Positions 9,070 to 18,611 are shown, counted from the stretch's first letter. The stretch is 64,000 nt of DNA from Streptomyces paludis (GCF_003344965.1 NZ_CP031194.1:8060001-8124000), one strand, 5' to 3'. The notes: generated by a model from the letters alone, not told the origin. Numbers and translations are program-made.

Positions 9070-10115
9070 CCACACTTCTCGACCAGCCCCCCACGGACAC
9101 CGGCGGCGCCCGCTCGGCGCGCTCGCTCGTGGACGCCGTGTTCCGGGCCCGGGAGATCAGCATCGCCGGAGCCCTGGCGCTGCTCATCCTCTTCACCTGG
9201 ATCTCCAACTCCCGCTTCCTCGACGACCAGGGCGTCAAGGACCTCCTGCTCAACGCCTCCATCCTGGTCCTGCTCGCCGTCGGCCAGTCCGTGGTCGTCG
9301 TCACCCGCAACATCGACCTCTCGGTCGGCTCGGTCGTCGGGCTCTCCGCCTTCGCCTGCGGCAAGTTCGTCGCCGGCAGCGACCACGGCGTGCTCACCGT
9401 CCTGCTGCTCGGCATCGCCCTCGGCACCGTCTGCGGACTGGTCAGCGGCGCACTGGTCAGCTTCGGCCGGGTGCCCGCGCTCGTGGTCACCCTCGGCATG
9501 CTCTACATCATCCAGGGCCTCGACTACTGGTGGGCCCAGGGCGAGCAGATCAGCGCCAACGACGTGCCCGACGCCATCCTGCGCCTCGGCAGCGGCGGCG
9601 TCCTCGGCGTGCCCTATCTGCCGCTGATCGCGCTGGCCCTGCTCGCCGCCACCGCGTACTTCCTGCGCTCCTACCGCTCGGGCCGCGAGCTGTACGCCAT
9701 CGGCTCCAACCCCGAGGCCGCCCGGCTCGCCGGAGTGCCGATCCGCCGCCGGGTCCTCGGCGCGTACGCCTTCTCCGGCGCCGTCGCCGGATTCGCCGGC
9801 GCCCTGTGGCTCGCCCGCTTCGGCACGGTCGTCGCGGACAACGCCCACGGCTGGGAACTCACCGTCGTCAGCGCCGTGGTCGTCGGCGGGGTCGCCATCA
9901 CCGGCGGCACCGGAACGGTCTGGGGCGCGGCGCTCGGCGCCCTGCTGCTCACCACCATCGGCAGCGCGCTGATCGTCCTGAAGGTCGACGCGTTCTGGCA
10001 GGGCGCCATCACCGGCGCGCTGCTCCTCGCGGCCATCAGCGTCGACCGGATCGTCTCCCTGCGCATGACCGCAGCACTGAGGAAGAGGAGCGCCCGACAT
10101 GGGAATGGCGCCTGA
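9066..10115 (+). CDS. rhaP: Rhamnose ABC transporter permease 1
   Basis: 349-residue inner-membrane permease of the RbsC/BPD_transp_2 class with about ten hydrophobic helices. Typical signals are the early [18 protein letters not shown] segment and the late [19 protein letters not shown] loop, where the permease contacts the ATPase. ATG 9066 overlaps the ATPase stop, so translation is probably coupled. It overlaps the second permease by 17 bases. Assignment to rhamnose rests on operon context; the fold alone only says pentose/deoxyhexose importer. Confidence 0.87.
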   Translation: MTTLLDQPPTDTGGARSARSLVDAVFRAREISIAGALALLILFTWISNSRFLDDQGVKDLLLNASILVLLAVGQSVVVVTRNIDLSVGSVVGLSAFACGKFVAGSDHGVLTVLLLGIALGTVCGLVSGALVSFGRVPALVVTLGMLYIIQGLDYWWAQGEQISANDVPDAILRLGSGGVLGVPYLPLIALALLAATAYFLRSYRSGRELYAIGSNPEAARLAGVPIRRRVLGAYAFSGAVAGFAGALWLARFGTVVADNAHGWELTVVSAVVVGGVAITGGTGTVWGAALGALLLTTIGSALIVLKVDAFWQGAITGALLLAAISVDRIVSLRMTAALRKRSARHGNGA

Positions 10116-11175
10116 CACGCAGACCGCGCCGCCGCCCCCGGCGACGGCACCGCACGAGCGGGGCGCGACCCCCGGTGAACGCGTCAGGGCCGTCGGACTG
10201 CGCTGGGACACCGCGGTCGGCGCCCTGCTGGTGGCGGTCTTCGTCGTGGGACTCGGCAGCACCGACGGCTTCGCGTCCGGCGAGAACCTCGCCTTCGCGT
10301 TCAACGACATCGCCGAAGTCGCCCTGATCGCCCTGCCGATGACCCTGCTGGTGGTCGCCGGGCAGGTCGATCTCTCCGTCGCCTCCATGCTCGGTCTGGG
10401 CAGCGCGCTGACCGGCGCGCTGTGGAACGCCGGCTGGGCCTTCGAGACCATCGTCCCCGTCGTGCTCCTCGTCGGCGTCGCCGGCGGACTCCTCAACGGC
10501 TGGCTGGTCACCCGGGTCGGACTGCCCTCGCTCGCCGTCACCATCGGCACCCTCGCCCTCTACCGGGGCCTCGCCTCCGTGGCGCTCGGCAGCGACGCCG
10601 TCACCGACTTCCCCCGTACGTACGCGGACTGGGCCGTCGACACCACCACGATCCCCGGCACCTTCGTCACCTACCCCGTCGCGCTGTTCATCGTCCTGGC
10701 GATCGCGACCGCCGTCCTGCTGCACTCCACCGCCTTCGGCCGGTCCCTGTTCGCCATCGGCGCGCAGGAGGAGGCCGCCTACTTCGCCGGGATCAGGGTC
10801 AAGCGCTACAAACTCGTTCTCTTCGTCGTCACGGGCGCGTTCGCCGCCTTCGCCGGGATCGTCTTCACCCTCCGGTACGGCAGCGCCCGCGCCGACAACG
10901 GGCTCGGCTTCGAGATGCTCGTCATCGCCTCCGTCCTGCTGGGCGGGGTGGACTTCGACGGCGGCCGGGGCACGCTCTTCGGCGCGGTCGCCGGCGTCCT
11001 GCTGATCAGCGTCCTGAAGAACCTGCTGACCCTCAACGACGTGCCGAACGAGGTCCAGGTCATCGTCACCGGCCTGCTGCTCGTCGCCTCCGTCCTCACC
11101 CCCCGCCTGATCGCCGCCGCCGTCGAACGCCGGCACCGGCGCGCGGCCGACGACACCGCCGCCCCCACGCCCTGA
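10099..11175 (+). CDS. rhaQ: Rhamnose ABC transporter permease 2
   Basis: 358-residue partner permease of the same class, with hydrophobic helices throughout, the VVAGQVDLSVASMLGLGSAL segment, and a C-terminal coupling loop (VLLGGVDFDGGRGTLFGA). It would form the heterodimeric channel with the upstream permease. ATG 10099 lies inside the previous gene; ATG 10105 is an alternative. Downstream, 85 bases to the binding-protein gene contain two 14-bp direct repeats (11187-11200 and 11209-11222) of unknown meaning. Confidence 0.87.
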   Translation: MGMAPDTQTAPPPPATAPHERGATPGERVRAVGLRWDTAVGALLVAVFVVGLGSTDGFASGENLAFAFNDIAEVALIALPMTLLVVAGQVDLSVASMLGLGSALTGALWNAGWAFETIVPVVLLVGVAGGLLNGWLVTRVGLPSLAVTIGTLALYRGLASVALGSDAVTDFPRTYADWAVDTTTIPGTFVTYPVALFIVLAIATAVLLHSTAFGRSLFAIGAQEEAAYFAGIRVKRYKLVLFVVTGAFAAFAGIVFTLRYGSARADNGLGFEMLVIASVLLGGVDFDGGRGTLFGAVAGVLLISVLKNLLTLNDVPNEVQVIVTGLLLVASVLTPRLIAAAVERRHRRAADDTAAPTP

Positions 11176-11260
11176 AGCCCCGTCCGCCGCCCGTCGCACC
11201 GCGCCGTACCGCCCGTCGCACCACGCCGAGCCACCCGACCCTTCAGAAAGGCACCCCGCC

Positions 11261-12358
11261 ATGCCGATCCGTCACCCCGCCCGACGCCGCGCGGCCGTCA
11301 CCGCCGCCACCGCCTGTGTCCTCGCCGTCGCCCTGACCGCCTGCTCCGGCACCACCAAGGACAGCGTGAAGCAGGACGACAGCACCGTCGGTACGGACAC
11401 CTCCACCGCCGCCTCGGCCGACCCGGACGCGCCCCTGAAGAAGGGCCTCAAGCTCGCCTTCCTGCCCAAGCAGATCAACAACCCCTACGAGAAGATCGTC
11501 GACGAGGCCGGTATCGCCGCGGCCAAGGAGTACGGCGCCACCGGCAAGGAGGTCGGTCCCTCCGACGCCAGCGCCTCCTCCCAGGTCTCGTACATCAACA
11601 CCCTCATCCAGCAGCGCCAGGACGCCATCCTGATCGCGGCCAACGACCCGAACGCGGTGTGCGGTCCGCTCAAGCAGGCCATGAAGAAGGGCATCAAGGT
11701 CGTCGCGTACGACTCCGACACCGCCAAGGACTGCCGCCAGCTCTTCATCAACCAGGCCAGCTCCGAGGAGATCGGCCGCAGCCTGGTCCAGCACCTCGGC
11801 GAACAGCTCGGCCACAAGGGCAAGATCGCGATCCTCTCGGCCACCCAGAACGCCACGAACCAGAACACCTGGATCGAGTTCATGAAGGACGAGCTGAAGC
11901 TGCCCGCCTACAAGGACATGGAGCTGGTGAAGGTCGCGTACGGCGACGACGCGGACCAGAAATCCTTCCAGCAGACCCAGGGTCTCCTCCAGGCGTACCC
12001 CGACCTCAAGGGCATCATCTCGCCCACCACCGTCGGTATCGCCGCCGCCGCCCGCTACCTCAGCGACTCCTCGTACAAGGGCAAGGTCGTCCTCAACGGC
12101 CTCGGCACCCCGAACCAGATGCGCAAGTACGTCAAGGACGGCACCGTCGAGCAGTTCTCCCTCTGGAACCCGGAGGAGCTGGGCTACCTCGGCTCGTACG
12201 CCGCCGCCTCCCTGGCCTCCGGGCAGATCACCGGCGCCGAGGGCGAGACGTTCAAGGCCGGCACGCTCGGCGAGTACACCATCGGCAAGGACGGCGAGGT
12301 CATCCTCGGCGAGCCGACCGTCTTCGACAAGAAGAACATCGACAAGTTCGACTTCTGA
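11261..12358 (+). CDS. rhaS: Rhamnose-binding lipoprotein of the ABC transporter
   Basis: 365-residue extracytoplasmic binding protein. N-terminal lipoprotein signal (basic start, hydrophobic core, lipobox LTACSG with Cys near residue 28), then a type I periplasmic-binding fold (KLAFLPKQINNPYEKIVDEA; IAANDPNAVCGPLKQAMKKG; VVAYDSDTAKDCRQLFINQ). The family is the rhamnose-specific RhaS group, agreeing with the downstream mutarotase. Ribosome site AGAAAGG precedes ATG 11261. It captures rhamnose outside the membrane and delivers it to the two permeases. Confidence 0.9.
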   Translation: MPIRHPARRRAAVTAATACVLAVALTACSGTTKDSVKQDDSTVGTDTSTAASADPDAPLKKGLKLAFLPKQINNPYEKIVDEAGIAAAKEYGATGKEVGPSDASASSQVSYINTLIQQRQDAILIAANDPNAVCGPLKQAMKKGIKVVAYDSDTAKDCRQLFINQASSEEIGRSLVQHLGEQLGHKGKIAILSATQNATNQNTWIEFMKDELKLPAYKDMELVKVAYGDDADQKSFQQTQGLLQAYPDLKGIISPTTVGIAAAARYLSDSSYKGKVVLNGLGTPNQMRKYVKDGTVEQFSLWNPEELGYLGSYAAASLASGQITGAEGETFKAGTLGEYTIGKDGEVILGEPTVFDKKNIDKFDF

Positions 12359-12382
12359 TCTGCTTCCGACCGCTTTCGACCC

Positions 12383-12416
12383 GACTTCCGATCGGACTTC
12401 CGATCCGACCTCCGAG
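12383..12416 (+). repeat. Tandem 12-bp repeats before rhaM
   Basis: GACTTCCGATCG and GACTTCCGATCC are adjacent (12383-12394, 12395-12406), followed by a decayed third copy GACCTCCGAG to 12416, just before the rhaM ribosome site. No function is apparent; it may be slippage-derived filler. Confidence 0.8.
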
Positions 12417-12430
12417 AGGGGCCAGCACCC

Positions 12431-12757
12431 GTGCGGCGCGTCTGTTTCCTGCTGAAGGTCCGCCAGGACCGCATCACCGAGTACCGAGAGCGGCACGCCA
12501 CCGTCTGGCCGGACATGCTCCGCGCCCTGTCGGAGAGCGGCTGGCACAACTACTCGCTCTTCCTGCGCGACGACGGACTGCTCGTCGGCTATCTGGAGCT
12601 GGCGGACGGGGACTTCGCCGCGGCCCAGGCGGCCATGGCGGCCACCGAGGTCAACGCCCGCTGGCAGAAGGAGATGGCCCCCTTCTTCGAATCCCTCGAC
12701 GGCGACCGGCCGGACGAGGCGATGAAACCGCTCACCGAGGTCTTCCACCTGGCCTGA
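12431..12757 (+). CDS. rhaM: L-rhamnose mutarotase
   Basis: 108-residue RhaM/YiiL-type enzyme that interconverts alpha and beta anomers of L-rhamnose, feeding the isomerase. The family pattern is clear: YRERHATVWPDMLRAL with the catalytic-region His, WHNYSLFLRDDGLLVGYLE, and the C-terminal MKPLTEVFHL. Start is GTG 12431 with a GAGAGGGG ribosome site ten bases upstream. Its presence in this operon is the strongest evidence that the transporter carries rhamnose. Confidence 0.92.
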   Translation: MRRVCFLLKVRQDRITEYRERHATVWPDMLRALSESGWHNYSLFLRDDGLLVGYLELADGDFAAAQAAMAATEVNARWQKEMAPFFESLDGDRPDEAMKPLTEVFHLA

Positions 12758-12836
12758 GCGGCCGGCCGGGCCGGGCCCCACCGGGGTCCGGCCCCGTCCC
12801 GTACCGGAGTTCCGCACTCAACGGAGAGATACGGAC

Positions 12837-14270
12837 ATGAGACTCAGGACCGCCGCGACCGCGACCGCGGCCACCGTGCTCCTCGCCACCGCCACCCTGC
12901 CCGGCGCCACCGGTACGGCCCTCGCCGCCGACCCCGCCCCGGCCGTCACACCGCTCGCCGACACTCAGCTCGACGCCCAGGCCGTCTACTTCGTCTCGTA
13001 CAACGGCCTGGTCAACAACAACGCCTTCCAGAAGAACGGACTGCTCACCTACCGGGGCTATCAGTACGCCGCCTGGTACACCGCCGACCGCACCGCCGTC
13101 GTCGGCCGCCGCGCGCTCGGCGCCTCCTCCTGGGCGACCGTACGCCTGCCCCACCAGCTCACCGCGAACGACTCCCACAACGTCATCTCCATGGGCCTCT
13201 CCCGTGTCGACGGCCGGCTGCACCTCAACATGGACTCGCACAGCAACGGCTTCTTCTACGTCAAATCCGCCGCCGGACTCCTCGACGACCCCGCCGCACG
13301 CGCCTGGACCGGCGGCCAGTTCGGCTCCGTACAGACCTCACTGGACGGGCTCGCGCTCACCTCGCAGTTCACCTACCCGCAGTTCGTCGCCACCCCCGAG
13401 GGCCGCCTCCAGCTCAGCTACCGGGCGGGCATCTCGGGCAACGGCCGCAACGGACTCGCCGAGTACGACGGCACGAAGTGGACCGCCCTGGGCGAATGGT
13501 CCGGCTCCACCGGCACCTACACCAGCGAGCACGGCTCCAGCACCGCCCGCAACATGTATCTGCACGGCATCGACTACGGAAGCGACGGCCGGCTCCACGC
13601 CTTCTACACCTGGCGCGAGCAGAGCGCCGCCGTCATGTGCAACAGCGGCGGCATCACCAACCACGACACCGGCTACGTGTACAGCACCGACCGCGGCCGG
13701 ACCTGGCGCAACGCGGCCGGCACCCAGGTCGGCACCACCGGCGGCAGCGACCCGGTGACGGTGAACGACGCCGGCACGGTCGTCGACGCCCTCAACCCCG
13801 ACCACTCGCTGATGAACCAGGAGAGCCAGGCCACCGACTCCGCCGGCCTCCCGCAGGCGGTCATCAGCTACGTCCCGGGCCGCTTCGGCCAGTGCACCAC
13901 CAACTACGTCGCCGACCGGACGGCCAACGGCCGCGCCTTCCATCTCGTCAGGAACGCCGCCGGCGCCTGGAAGAAGACCGAGATACCCGTCCCGCTCAAC
14001 TCCAGCCAGCGCACCCATCTCGTCCTCGACCGGTACGACAACGCCTACGCCGTCCTGCCCTACGGCCGGATCGCCGCCGCGTCCAAGGCGTCCGGGTACA
14101 CCGACTGGAAGACCCTCTTCGACGCCAACGGGCTGAACGCCTTCGGCGAGGTCGTGGTGGACGACACCCGGCTCGCCCAGGACGGTGTTCTGTCGTACAT
14201 GTACCAGCAGAGGTCGAGCGGCACCACGCCCTCGGCGCTGCGCGTCATCGACTTCCGGCTCCCGTCCTGA
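12837..14270 (+). CDS. Secreted BNR-repeat beta-propeller protein, putative rhamnose-releasing enzyme
   Basis: 477 residues with a Sec signal peptide (cleavage likely after ALAA near residue 31) and a BNR_4-like propeller: repeated blade segments such as NVISMGLSRVDGRLHLNMD, FVATPEGRLQLSYR, DRGRTWRNAAGT and LVLDRYDNAYAVLP. His/Asp-rich patches (NDSHN, MDSHSN, YLHGIDYG) could form the active site. Propellers related to this family include GH145 and PL42 enzymes that remove L-rhamnose from rhamnosyl-alpha-1,4-glucuronic acid ends of arabinogalactans. Placement between the mutarotase and an isomerase-like gene, inside a rhamnose import operon, fits that job. The exact reaction (hydrolase or lyase) is inference. 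Confidence 0.7.
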   Translation: MRLRTAATATAATVLLATATLPGATGTALAADPAPAVTPLADTQLDAQAVYFVSYNGLVNNNAFQKNGLLTYRGYQYAAWYTADRTAVVGRRALGASSWATVRLPHQLTANDSHNVISMGLSRVDGRLHLNMDSHSNGFFYVKSAAGLLDDPAARAWTGGQFGSVQTSLDGLALTSQFTYPQFVATPEGRLQLSYRAGISGNGRNGLAEYDGTKWTALGEWSGSTGTYTSEHGSSTARNMYLHGIDYGSDGRLHAFYTWREQSAAVMCNSGGITNHDTGYVYSTDRGRTWRNAAGTQVGTTGGSDPVTVNDAGTVVDALNPDHSLMNQESQATDSAGLPQAVISYVPGRFGQCTTNYVADRTANGRAFHLVRNAAGAWKKTEIPVPLNSSQRTHLVLDRYDNAYAVLPYGRIAAASKASGYTDWKTLFDANGLNAFGEVVVDDTRLAQDGVLSYMYQQRSSGTTPSALRVIDFRLPS

Positions 14271-14304
14271 GACACGAAAGCCGCTGTCCGACCGAAGGAA
14301 CCCC

Positions 14305-15732
14305 ATGACCGCACGGACCCCCGCCGTCGCCAGGAAACCCAGGATCGGCCTGGTCGCGGGCGGACTGGGAGCGTACTGGCCCCAGTTCCCCGAGCTGCTC
14401 CCGCGGCTGCGCCGATCGGCCGCCCGCGTCACCGAACGCCTGAGCGCGTTCGACGCCGAGGTCGTCGACGCCGGCTTCATCTCGGACGCCGAGGAGGGCG
14501 CGGCGGCGGCCGAGCGGCTGCGCGCCGCCGACTGCGACCTGATCGTCGGCTTCCTCACCACCTATATGACCGCCACGATGCTCGTGCCCGTCGCCCAGCG
14601 CAGCGGCGCGCCCGTGCTGCTCATCAACCTCCAGCCCAGCCCCGCCATGGACCACGCCTCGTTCGACACCGGCCAGTGGCTCGCGTACTGCGGCGCCTGC
14701 CCGCTGCCCGAGATGGCCAACGCCTTCGAACGCGTCGGCGTCCCCTTCCGCTCGGTCTCCGGCCATCTGGAGGACGAGCGCGCCTGGGAACGCATCGGCC
14801 GCTGGATCCGCGCCGCCGGGGTCCGCGCGGCGCTCCGGGGTGGCCGGCACGGGCTGATGGGACACCTCTACCCCGGCATGTACGACGTCGCCACCGACCT
14901 CACCATGGTCCCCGGACAGCTCGGCGGCCATGTGGAGGTCGTCGAGTTCGACGATCTGCGGGTACGGGTCGAGGAGGCCCGGGACGGCGACATCACGGCG
15001 CAGCTGGACCGGACCCGGGAGGTCTTCGACATCGCCGCCTCCGTGGACGAGGACGACCTGCGCTGGGCCGCCCGCGTCGCCGTCGGCCTCGACCGGCTCG
15101 TCGCCGACTTCGACCTGGACTCCCTCGCGTACTACCACCGCGGACTGAACGGCGAGGTCCACGAACGGCTCGGCGCCGGAATGATCCTGGGCTCCTCCCT
15201 GCTGACCTCGCGCGGGGTGCCCGCCTGCGGGGAGTACGAACTGCGCACCTCGCTGGCCATGCTGATCACCGACCGCCTCGGCGCGGGCGGCTCCTTCACC
15301 GAACTCCAGGCGCTGGACTTCACCGCCGACGTGGTCGAGATGGGCCACGACGGCCCCGGACACCTCGCCATCAGCGCCCGCAAACCGCTGCTGCGCGGAC
15401 TCGGCGTCTACCACGGCAAGCGCGGCTGGGGCGTCTCCGTCGAATTCGACGTACGGCACGGACCCGTCACCCTGGTCGGCCTCGGCCAGACCCGCGACGG
15501 CCGCTACCGGCTGATCGCCGCCGAGGGCGAGGTGGTCGACGGACCGCACCTGGAGATCGGCAACACCACCTCCCGGGTCTCCTTCGGCTGCGACCCGGGG
15601 GAGTGGACCGACGCGTGGAGCGCCAGCGGGGTCGGCCACCACTGGGCCCTGGCCACCGGCGCGCTGCTCCCCGAACTGCGCGCGCTGGCCGGACTGACCG
15701 GCCTCGACCTGGTGGAAGTCGCCGTCCGATGA
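14305..15732 (+). CDS. L-fucose/L-arabinose isomerase-like protein
   Basis: 475 residues. The N-terminal Rossmann-like half (RIGLVAGGLGAYWPQFPELL, VGFLTTYMTATMLVPVAQR) and the C-terminal half with candidate metal ligands (GEYELRTSLAM, FTELQALDF, EMGHDGPGHLAI) fit the L-fucose/L-arabinose isomerase fold. It would convert an aldose to a ketose, but the operon already has a RhaI isomerase, so it may serve another deoxysugar or pentose released with rhamnose. ATG 14305 follows GAAGGAA. Its stop overlaps the next start (ATGA). Substrate unknown. Confidence 0.7.
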   Translation: MTARTPAVARKPRIGLVAGGLGAYWPQFPELLPRLRRSAARVTERLSAFDAEVVDAGFISDAEEGAAAAERLRAADCDLIVGFLTTYMTATMLVPVAQRSGAPVLLINLQPSPAMDHASFDTGQWLAYCGACPLPEMANAFERVGVPFRSVSGHLEDERAWERIGRWIRAAGVRAALRGGRHGLMGHLYPGMYDVATDLTMVPGQLGGHVEVVEFDDLRVRVEEARDGDITAQLDRTREVFDIAASVDEDDLRWAARVAVGLDRLVADFDLDSLAYYHRGLNGEVHERLGAGMILGSSLLTSRGVPACGEYELRTSLAMLITDRLGAGGSFTELQALDFTADVVEMGHDGPGHLAISARKPLLRGLGVYHGKRGWGVSVEFDVRHGPVTLVGLGQTRDGRYRLIAAEGEVVDGPHLEIGNTTSRVSFGCDPGEWTDAWSASGVGHHWALATGALLPELRALAGLTGLDLVEVAVR

Positions 15733-16754
15733 GACGGCCGGTGGGCATCAAGGACGTGGCCGGGGCGGCCGGTGTCTCGGTGGGCACCGTCTCGAACGTG
15801 ATCAACCGCCCCGACTCCGTCACCGAGGAGACCCGCCGGCGCGTCCTGTCCGCCATCGAACGCCTCGGTTACGTACGCAGCGAGTCCGCGCGCCAGCTGC
15901 GCGCGGGCCGCAGCCGCATCCTGGCCGTACTCGTCCTCGACATGGCCAACCCGTTCTTCGTGGGCGTCGCCTCGGGCGCGGAACGCTCCGCGCGCGCCGC
16001 CGGGCTCGGGGTGATGCTCTGCAACAGCGCGGAGAGCCCGGCGGAGGAGGCCGCCTATCTCACCCTCTTCTCCGAACAGCGGGTACGCGGCGTCCTGGTC
16101 ACCCCCGCCGACATGAGCGGCCGCAACCTCGACGCGTTCCGCCGCCATGGCATCCCGTTCGTCTTCGTGGACCGGGTCGTGCCCAGCGCCGACGGCTGCT
16201 CGGTCTCCGTCGACGACGTCAACGGCGGCGCGCTGGCCGTCCGCCATCTGCTGCGCCGCGGCAGCCGCGACATCGCGTACGTCAGCGGACCGATGCATCT
16301 GACGCAGTGCCAGAACCGCCGCGACGGCGCGCTGCGGGCCCTCGCCGAGGTCGGCCTGCCGCCCGCCGCGCTGCGCCATGTCGAGGCCGCGCGGCTCGAT
16401 GTCACCGCGGGCCGGGACGCCGGGGCGCGGCTGCTCGGCATGGCGCCCCGGCCGACCGCCGTGTTCTGCGCCAACGACCTGCTCGCGCTCGGGGTCCTCC
16501 AGACCCTCTACCACGCGGGGGTACGGGTGCCCGAGGACATCGCCCTCGTCGGCTACGACGACATCGAGTTCGCCGCGGCGGCGGCCGTGCCGCTCACCTC
16601 GGTGCGCCAGCCCGCCCGCCGGCTCGGCGGCGCCGCGGCCGATCTGCTGATCGAGGAGACCGGCGACGATGCCGCCGCGCACCGGCACCGGCGCATCGTG
16701 CTCCAGCCCGAACTGGTCGTCCGCGCCTCCACACTGGCCGGCGCGCGGCACTGA
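15729..16754 (+). CDS. LacI-family regulator closing the rightward rhamnose operon
   Basis: 341-residue LacI/GalR protein, a paralogue of the regulator at 1200-2246. Both share the HTH core (SVGTVSNV.NRP), the ARQLR.G.SRILA.LVLDMANPFFV block and the C-terminal VGYDDIEFAAA...PLTSVRQPA block. It is translationally coupled to the isomerase-like gene by an ATGA overlap and is the last gene of the transporter operon. The identical recognition-helix positions suggest both proteins bind the same operators; the benefit of two copies is unclear (different inducers, or heteromers). Confidence 0.87.
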   Translation: MRRPVGIKDVAGAAGVSVGTVSNVINRPDSVTEETRRRVLSAIERLGYVRSESARQLRAGRSRILAVLVLDMANPFFVGVASGAERSARAAGLGVMLCNSAESPAEEAAYLTLFSEQRVRGVLVTPADMSGRNLDAFRRHGIPFVFVDRVVPSADGCSVSVDDVNGGALAVRHLLRRGSRDIAYVSGPMHLTQCQNRRDGALRALAEVGLPPAALRHVEAARLDVTAGRDAGARLLGMAPRPTAVFCANDLLALGVLQTLYHAGVRVPEDIALVGYDDIEFAAAAAVPLTSVRQPARRLGGAAADLLIEETGDDAAAHRHRRIVLQPELVVRASTLAGARH

Positions 16755-16778
16755 CGGCGGTCGGCGAGGGGGAGCGGC

Positions 16779-17804
16779 TCACCCCGGCCGCTTCTCCGCA
16801 CTGGCCGGCCCCGTCGGCGCGGGCACCCGCGCGGCCCCGGCCCCGTCCGCGTCGGCCCCCGTTGTGTCCGCCCCCGCCGTGTCCGCCGCGGCGCCCCGGG
16901 CGAGTTCGGCGTTGAACTGGGCACCGGCCAGCAGCGACAGATTGGTGACCCAGAGCCAGACCAGGAACACGATGATCCCGGCGAGCGAGCCGTACAGCCG
17001 GTTGTACGTGCCCGCGTGCGACGTGTAGACCGCGAACCCCGCCGATGTCAGCAGCCAGAGCGCGACCGCCAGAATCCCGCCGGGCAGCGCCCTCCGCAGC
17101 CGGCGCGTACCGACCGGCCCCGTCCGGAACACCATCAGCACCAGCACCGCCGCCAGTGCCAGCAGCAGCGGCCACTTCAGCGACCGCCACACCAGCGACA
17201 CCGTCATCCCCATCCCCAGCAGCCGCCCCAGCGTTGTCGCGGCCTCCCCGGTGAGAACGAGCGTGAAGGCGCTGGTCACCAGCAGCGTCAGCATGCCGAG
17301 CGCGGTCAGCGCGATCCGCGGCGCGGTCCGCCACGGCGGCCGGTGGTCCACCGCGCCGTGCATCGCGTGCAGCCCCCGGCGGAACACGCTGAGATAGCTG
17401 GACGACGACCACAGCGCGCCGACCGCGCCGACCGACCCCAGCAGCCAGGCCGCCGACCGCTGCTCCGCCATCTCCACCAGCGCGCTGTGCACCAGCTGCC
17501 GCGACTGCCCCGGCACCAGCCCCGCCGCCTGATCGGTGAACTGCCCGCTGGCGTCCGGGCCGACCAGCCCGATGGCGCAGACGGTGACCAGCAGCGCCGG
17601 GAAGATCGCCAGCACCGCGTAGTACGTGAGCGCCGCCGCCCGGTCCATGGCGTCGTCGTTCCACAGCGCCACCGGCGTACGACGCAGCGCGCCGGCCAGC
17701 CGGTCGCGCCACGCCGGCGCGCTCCCGGTGGTCTCCTTCACGTCCCTGCGTCCGGATTCCTCGGCGGACAACGCTGCCTCCTGCGTACTCGACCGTGCCG
17801 TCAT
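16779..17804 (-). CDS. YihY/BrkB-family membrane protein
   Basis: 341 residues with six predicted membrane helices. The family hallmark is the block AAALTYYAVLAIFPALLV, and later WSSSSYLSVFRRGLHAMHG, and the C-terminal YNRLYGSLAGIIVFLVWLWVTNLSLLAGAQFNAEL. Once called ribonuclease BN, this family has no established activity and is now regarded as a transporter or envelope protein. The tail after residue 310 is Ala/Asp-rich and disordered. It converges on the LacI gene with a 24-base gap and lies upstream of an Asp23 gene on the same strand. Confidence 0.85.
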   Translation of the reverse strand: MTARSSTQEAALSAEESGRRDVKETTGSAPAWRDRLAGALRRTPVALWNDDAMDRAAALTYYAVLAIFPALLVTVCAIGLVGPDASGQFTDQAAGLVPGQSRQLVHSALVEMAEQRSAAWLLGSVGAVGALWSSSSYLSVFRRGLHAMHGAVDHRPPWRTAPRIALTALGMLTLLVTSAFTLVLTGEAATTLGRLLGMGMTVSLVWRSLKWPLLLALAAVLVLMVFRTGPVGTRRLRRALPGGILAVALWLLTSAGFAVYTSHAGTYNRLYGSLAGIIVFLVWLWVTNLSLLAGAQFNAELARGAAADTAGADTTGADADGAGAARVPAPTGPASAEKRPG

Positions 17805-17886
17805 GGTTCGACGGGCCAGGTCACAGCCTGCCTGATCACGCCGGCGCCACCGACCGGCGGTGTCGGGCGGCGGCGTCGGCAGGCCG

Positions 17887-18399
17887 CTACGAGACCCGCG
17901 CCTCGGCGCCGCCCGTGTCGTGCTCGTCGTCCGGGAGATGCACGTCGTTGACCGTCACGTTCACCTCGACGACTTCGAGGCCGGTGATCCGCTCGACCGC
18001 CGCGATGACGTTCTCCCGGACATCACGCGCCACCTCGGTGATCGCCACGCCGTACTCCACCACCAGGTCCAGATCGATCGCGGTCTGCCGCTCGCCGACC
18101 TCCACCTTGACGCCCCGCCCCACATTGGGCCGCCCGCCGGGCACCCGGTCGCGCACCGCGCCGATCGTACGGGAGAGCCCGCCGCCCATGTCGTACACGC
18201 CGGGGATCTCCCGCGCCGCCATGCCCGCGATCTTGACGACCACGACATCCGCGATCGAGGTCCTGCCGCGGGTGGCGGCCGGCTCGTCCGCGCCCGCCGC
18301 ACCGGCGCCCACGGTCGTGGAGCCCACGGGGGCGGGGCTCGCGCCGCCCGGTCCGGGCACGGCCTTCTTGAACACGGGAGCTTCCTGCGTCGCTGTCAT
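17887..18399 (-). CDS. Asp23/Gls24-family envelope stress protein
   Basis: 170 residues: a disordered Ala/Pro/Gly N-terminus (1-45) and an Asp23 domain (SIADVVVVKIAGMAAREIPGVYDMGGG ... KVEVGERQTAIDLDLVVEYGVAITEVARDVRENVIAAVERITGLEVVEVNVTV). Asp23 proteins sit under the membrane and are tied to envelope stress; several copies are usual in Streptomyces. ATG 18399 follows AGGAGG with good spacing. It is divergent from the ECF sigma gene, sharing a 212-base promoter region, and two Asp23-like proteins lie just past that sigma gene. Confidence 0.88.
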   Translation of the reverse strand: MTATQEAPVFKKAVPGPGGASPAPVGSTTVGAGAAGADEPAATRGRTSIADVVVVKIAGMAAREIPGVYDMGGGLSRTIGAVRDRVPGGRPNVGRGVKVEVGERQTAIDLDLVVEYGVAITEVARDVRENVIAAVERITGLEVVEVNVTVNDVHLPDDEHDTGGAEARVS

Positions 18400-18611
18400 G
18401 GAACAGCCTCCTGACTTCTCGTCCGGTCGCCCGGATCTCGGGGACTCTCAACTCGTTGGACCCACCATCGGGGACATCGTCACGCGGACACGACGGGATT
18501 CGGGAAAATTCTTCCGACGGCGTTCCGCGCGTGACGATGGCCCGTGTCAGGTGTCCAAGCCCTCGGCCCCCGGAAAAGCGGGGGTACGGGGATGTCGAGA
18601 GGAGCCGCTGA

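Noticed and set aside
7872..10550. 892-codon minus-strand frame
   Set aside because: Antisense to the rhamnose ABC genes; low-complexity translation without motifs.
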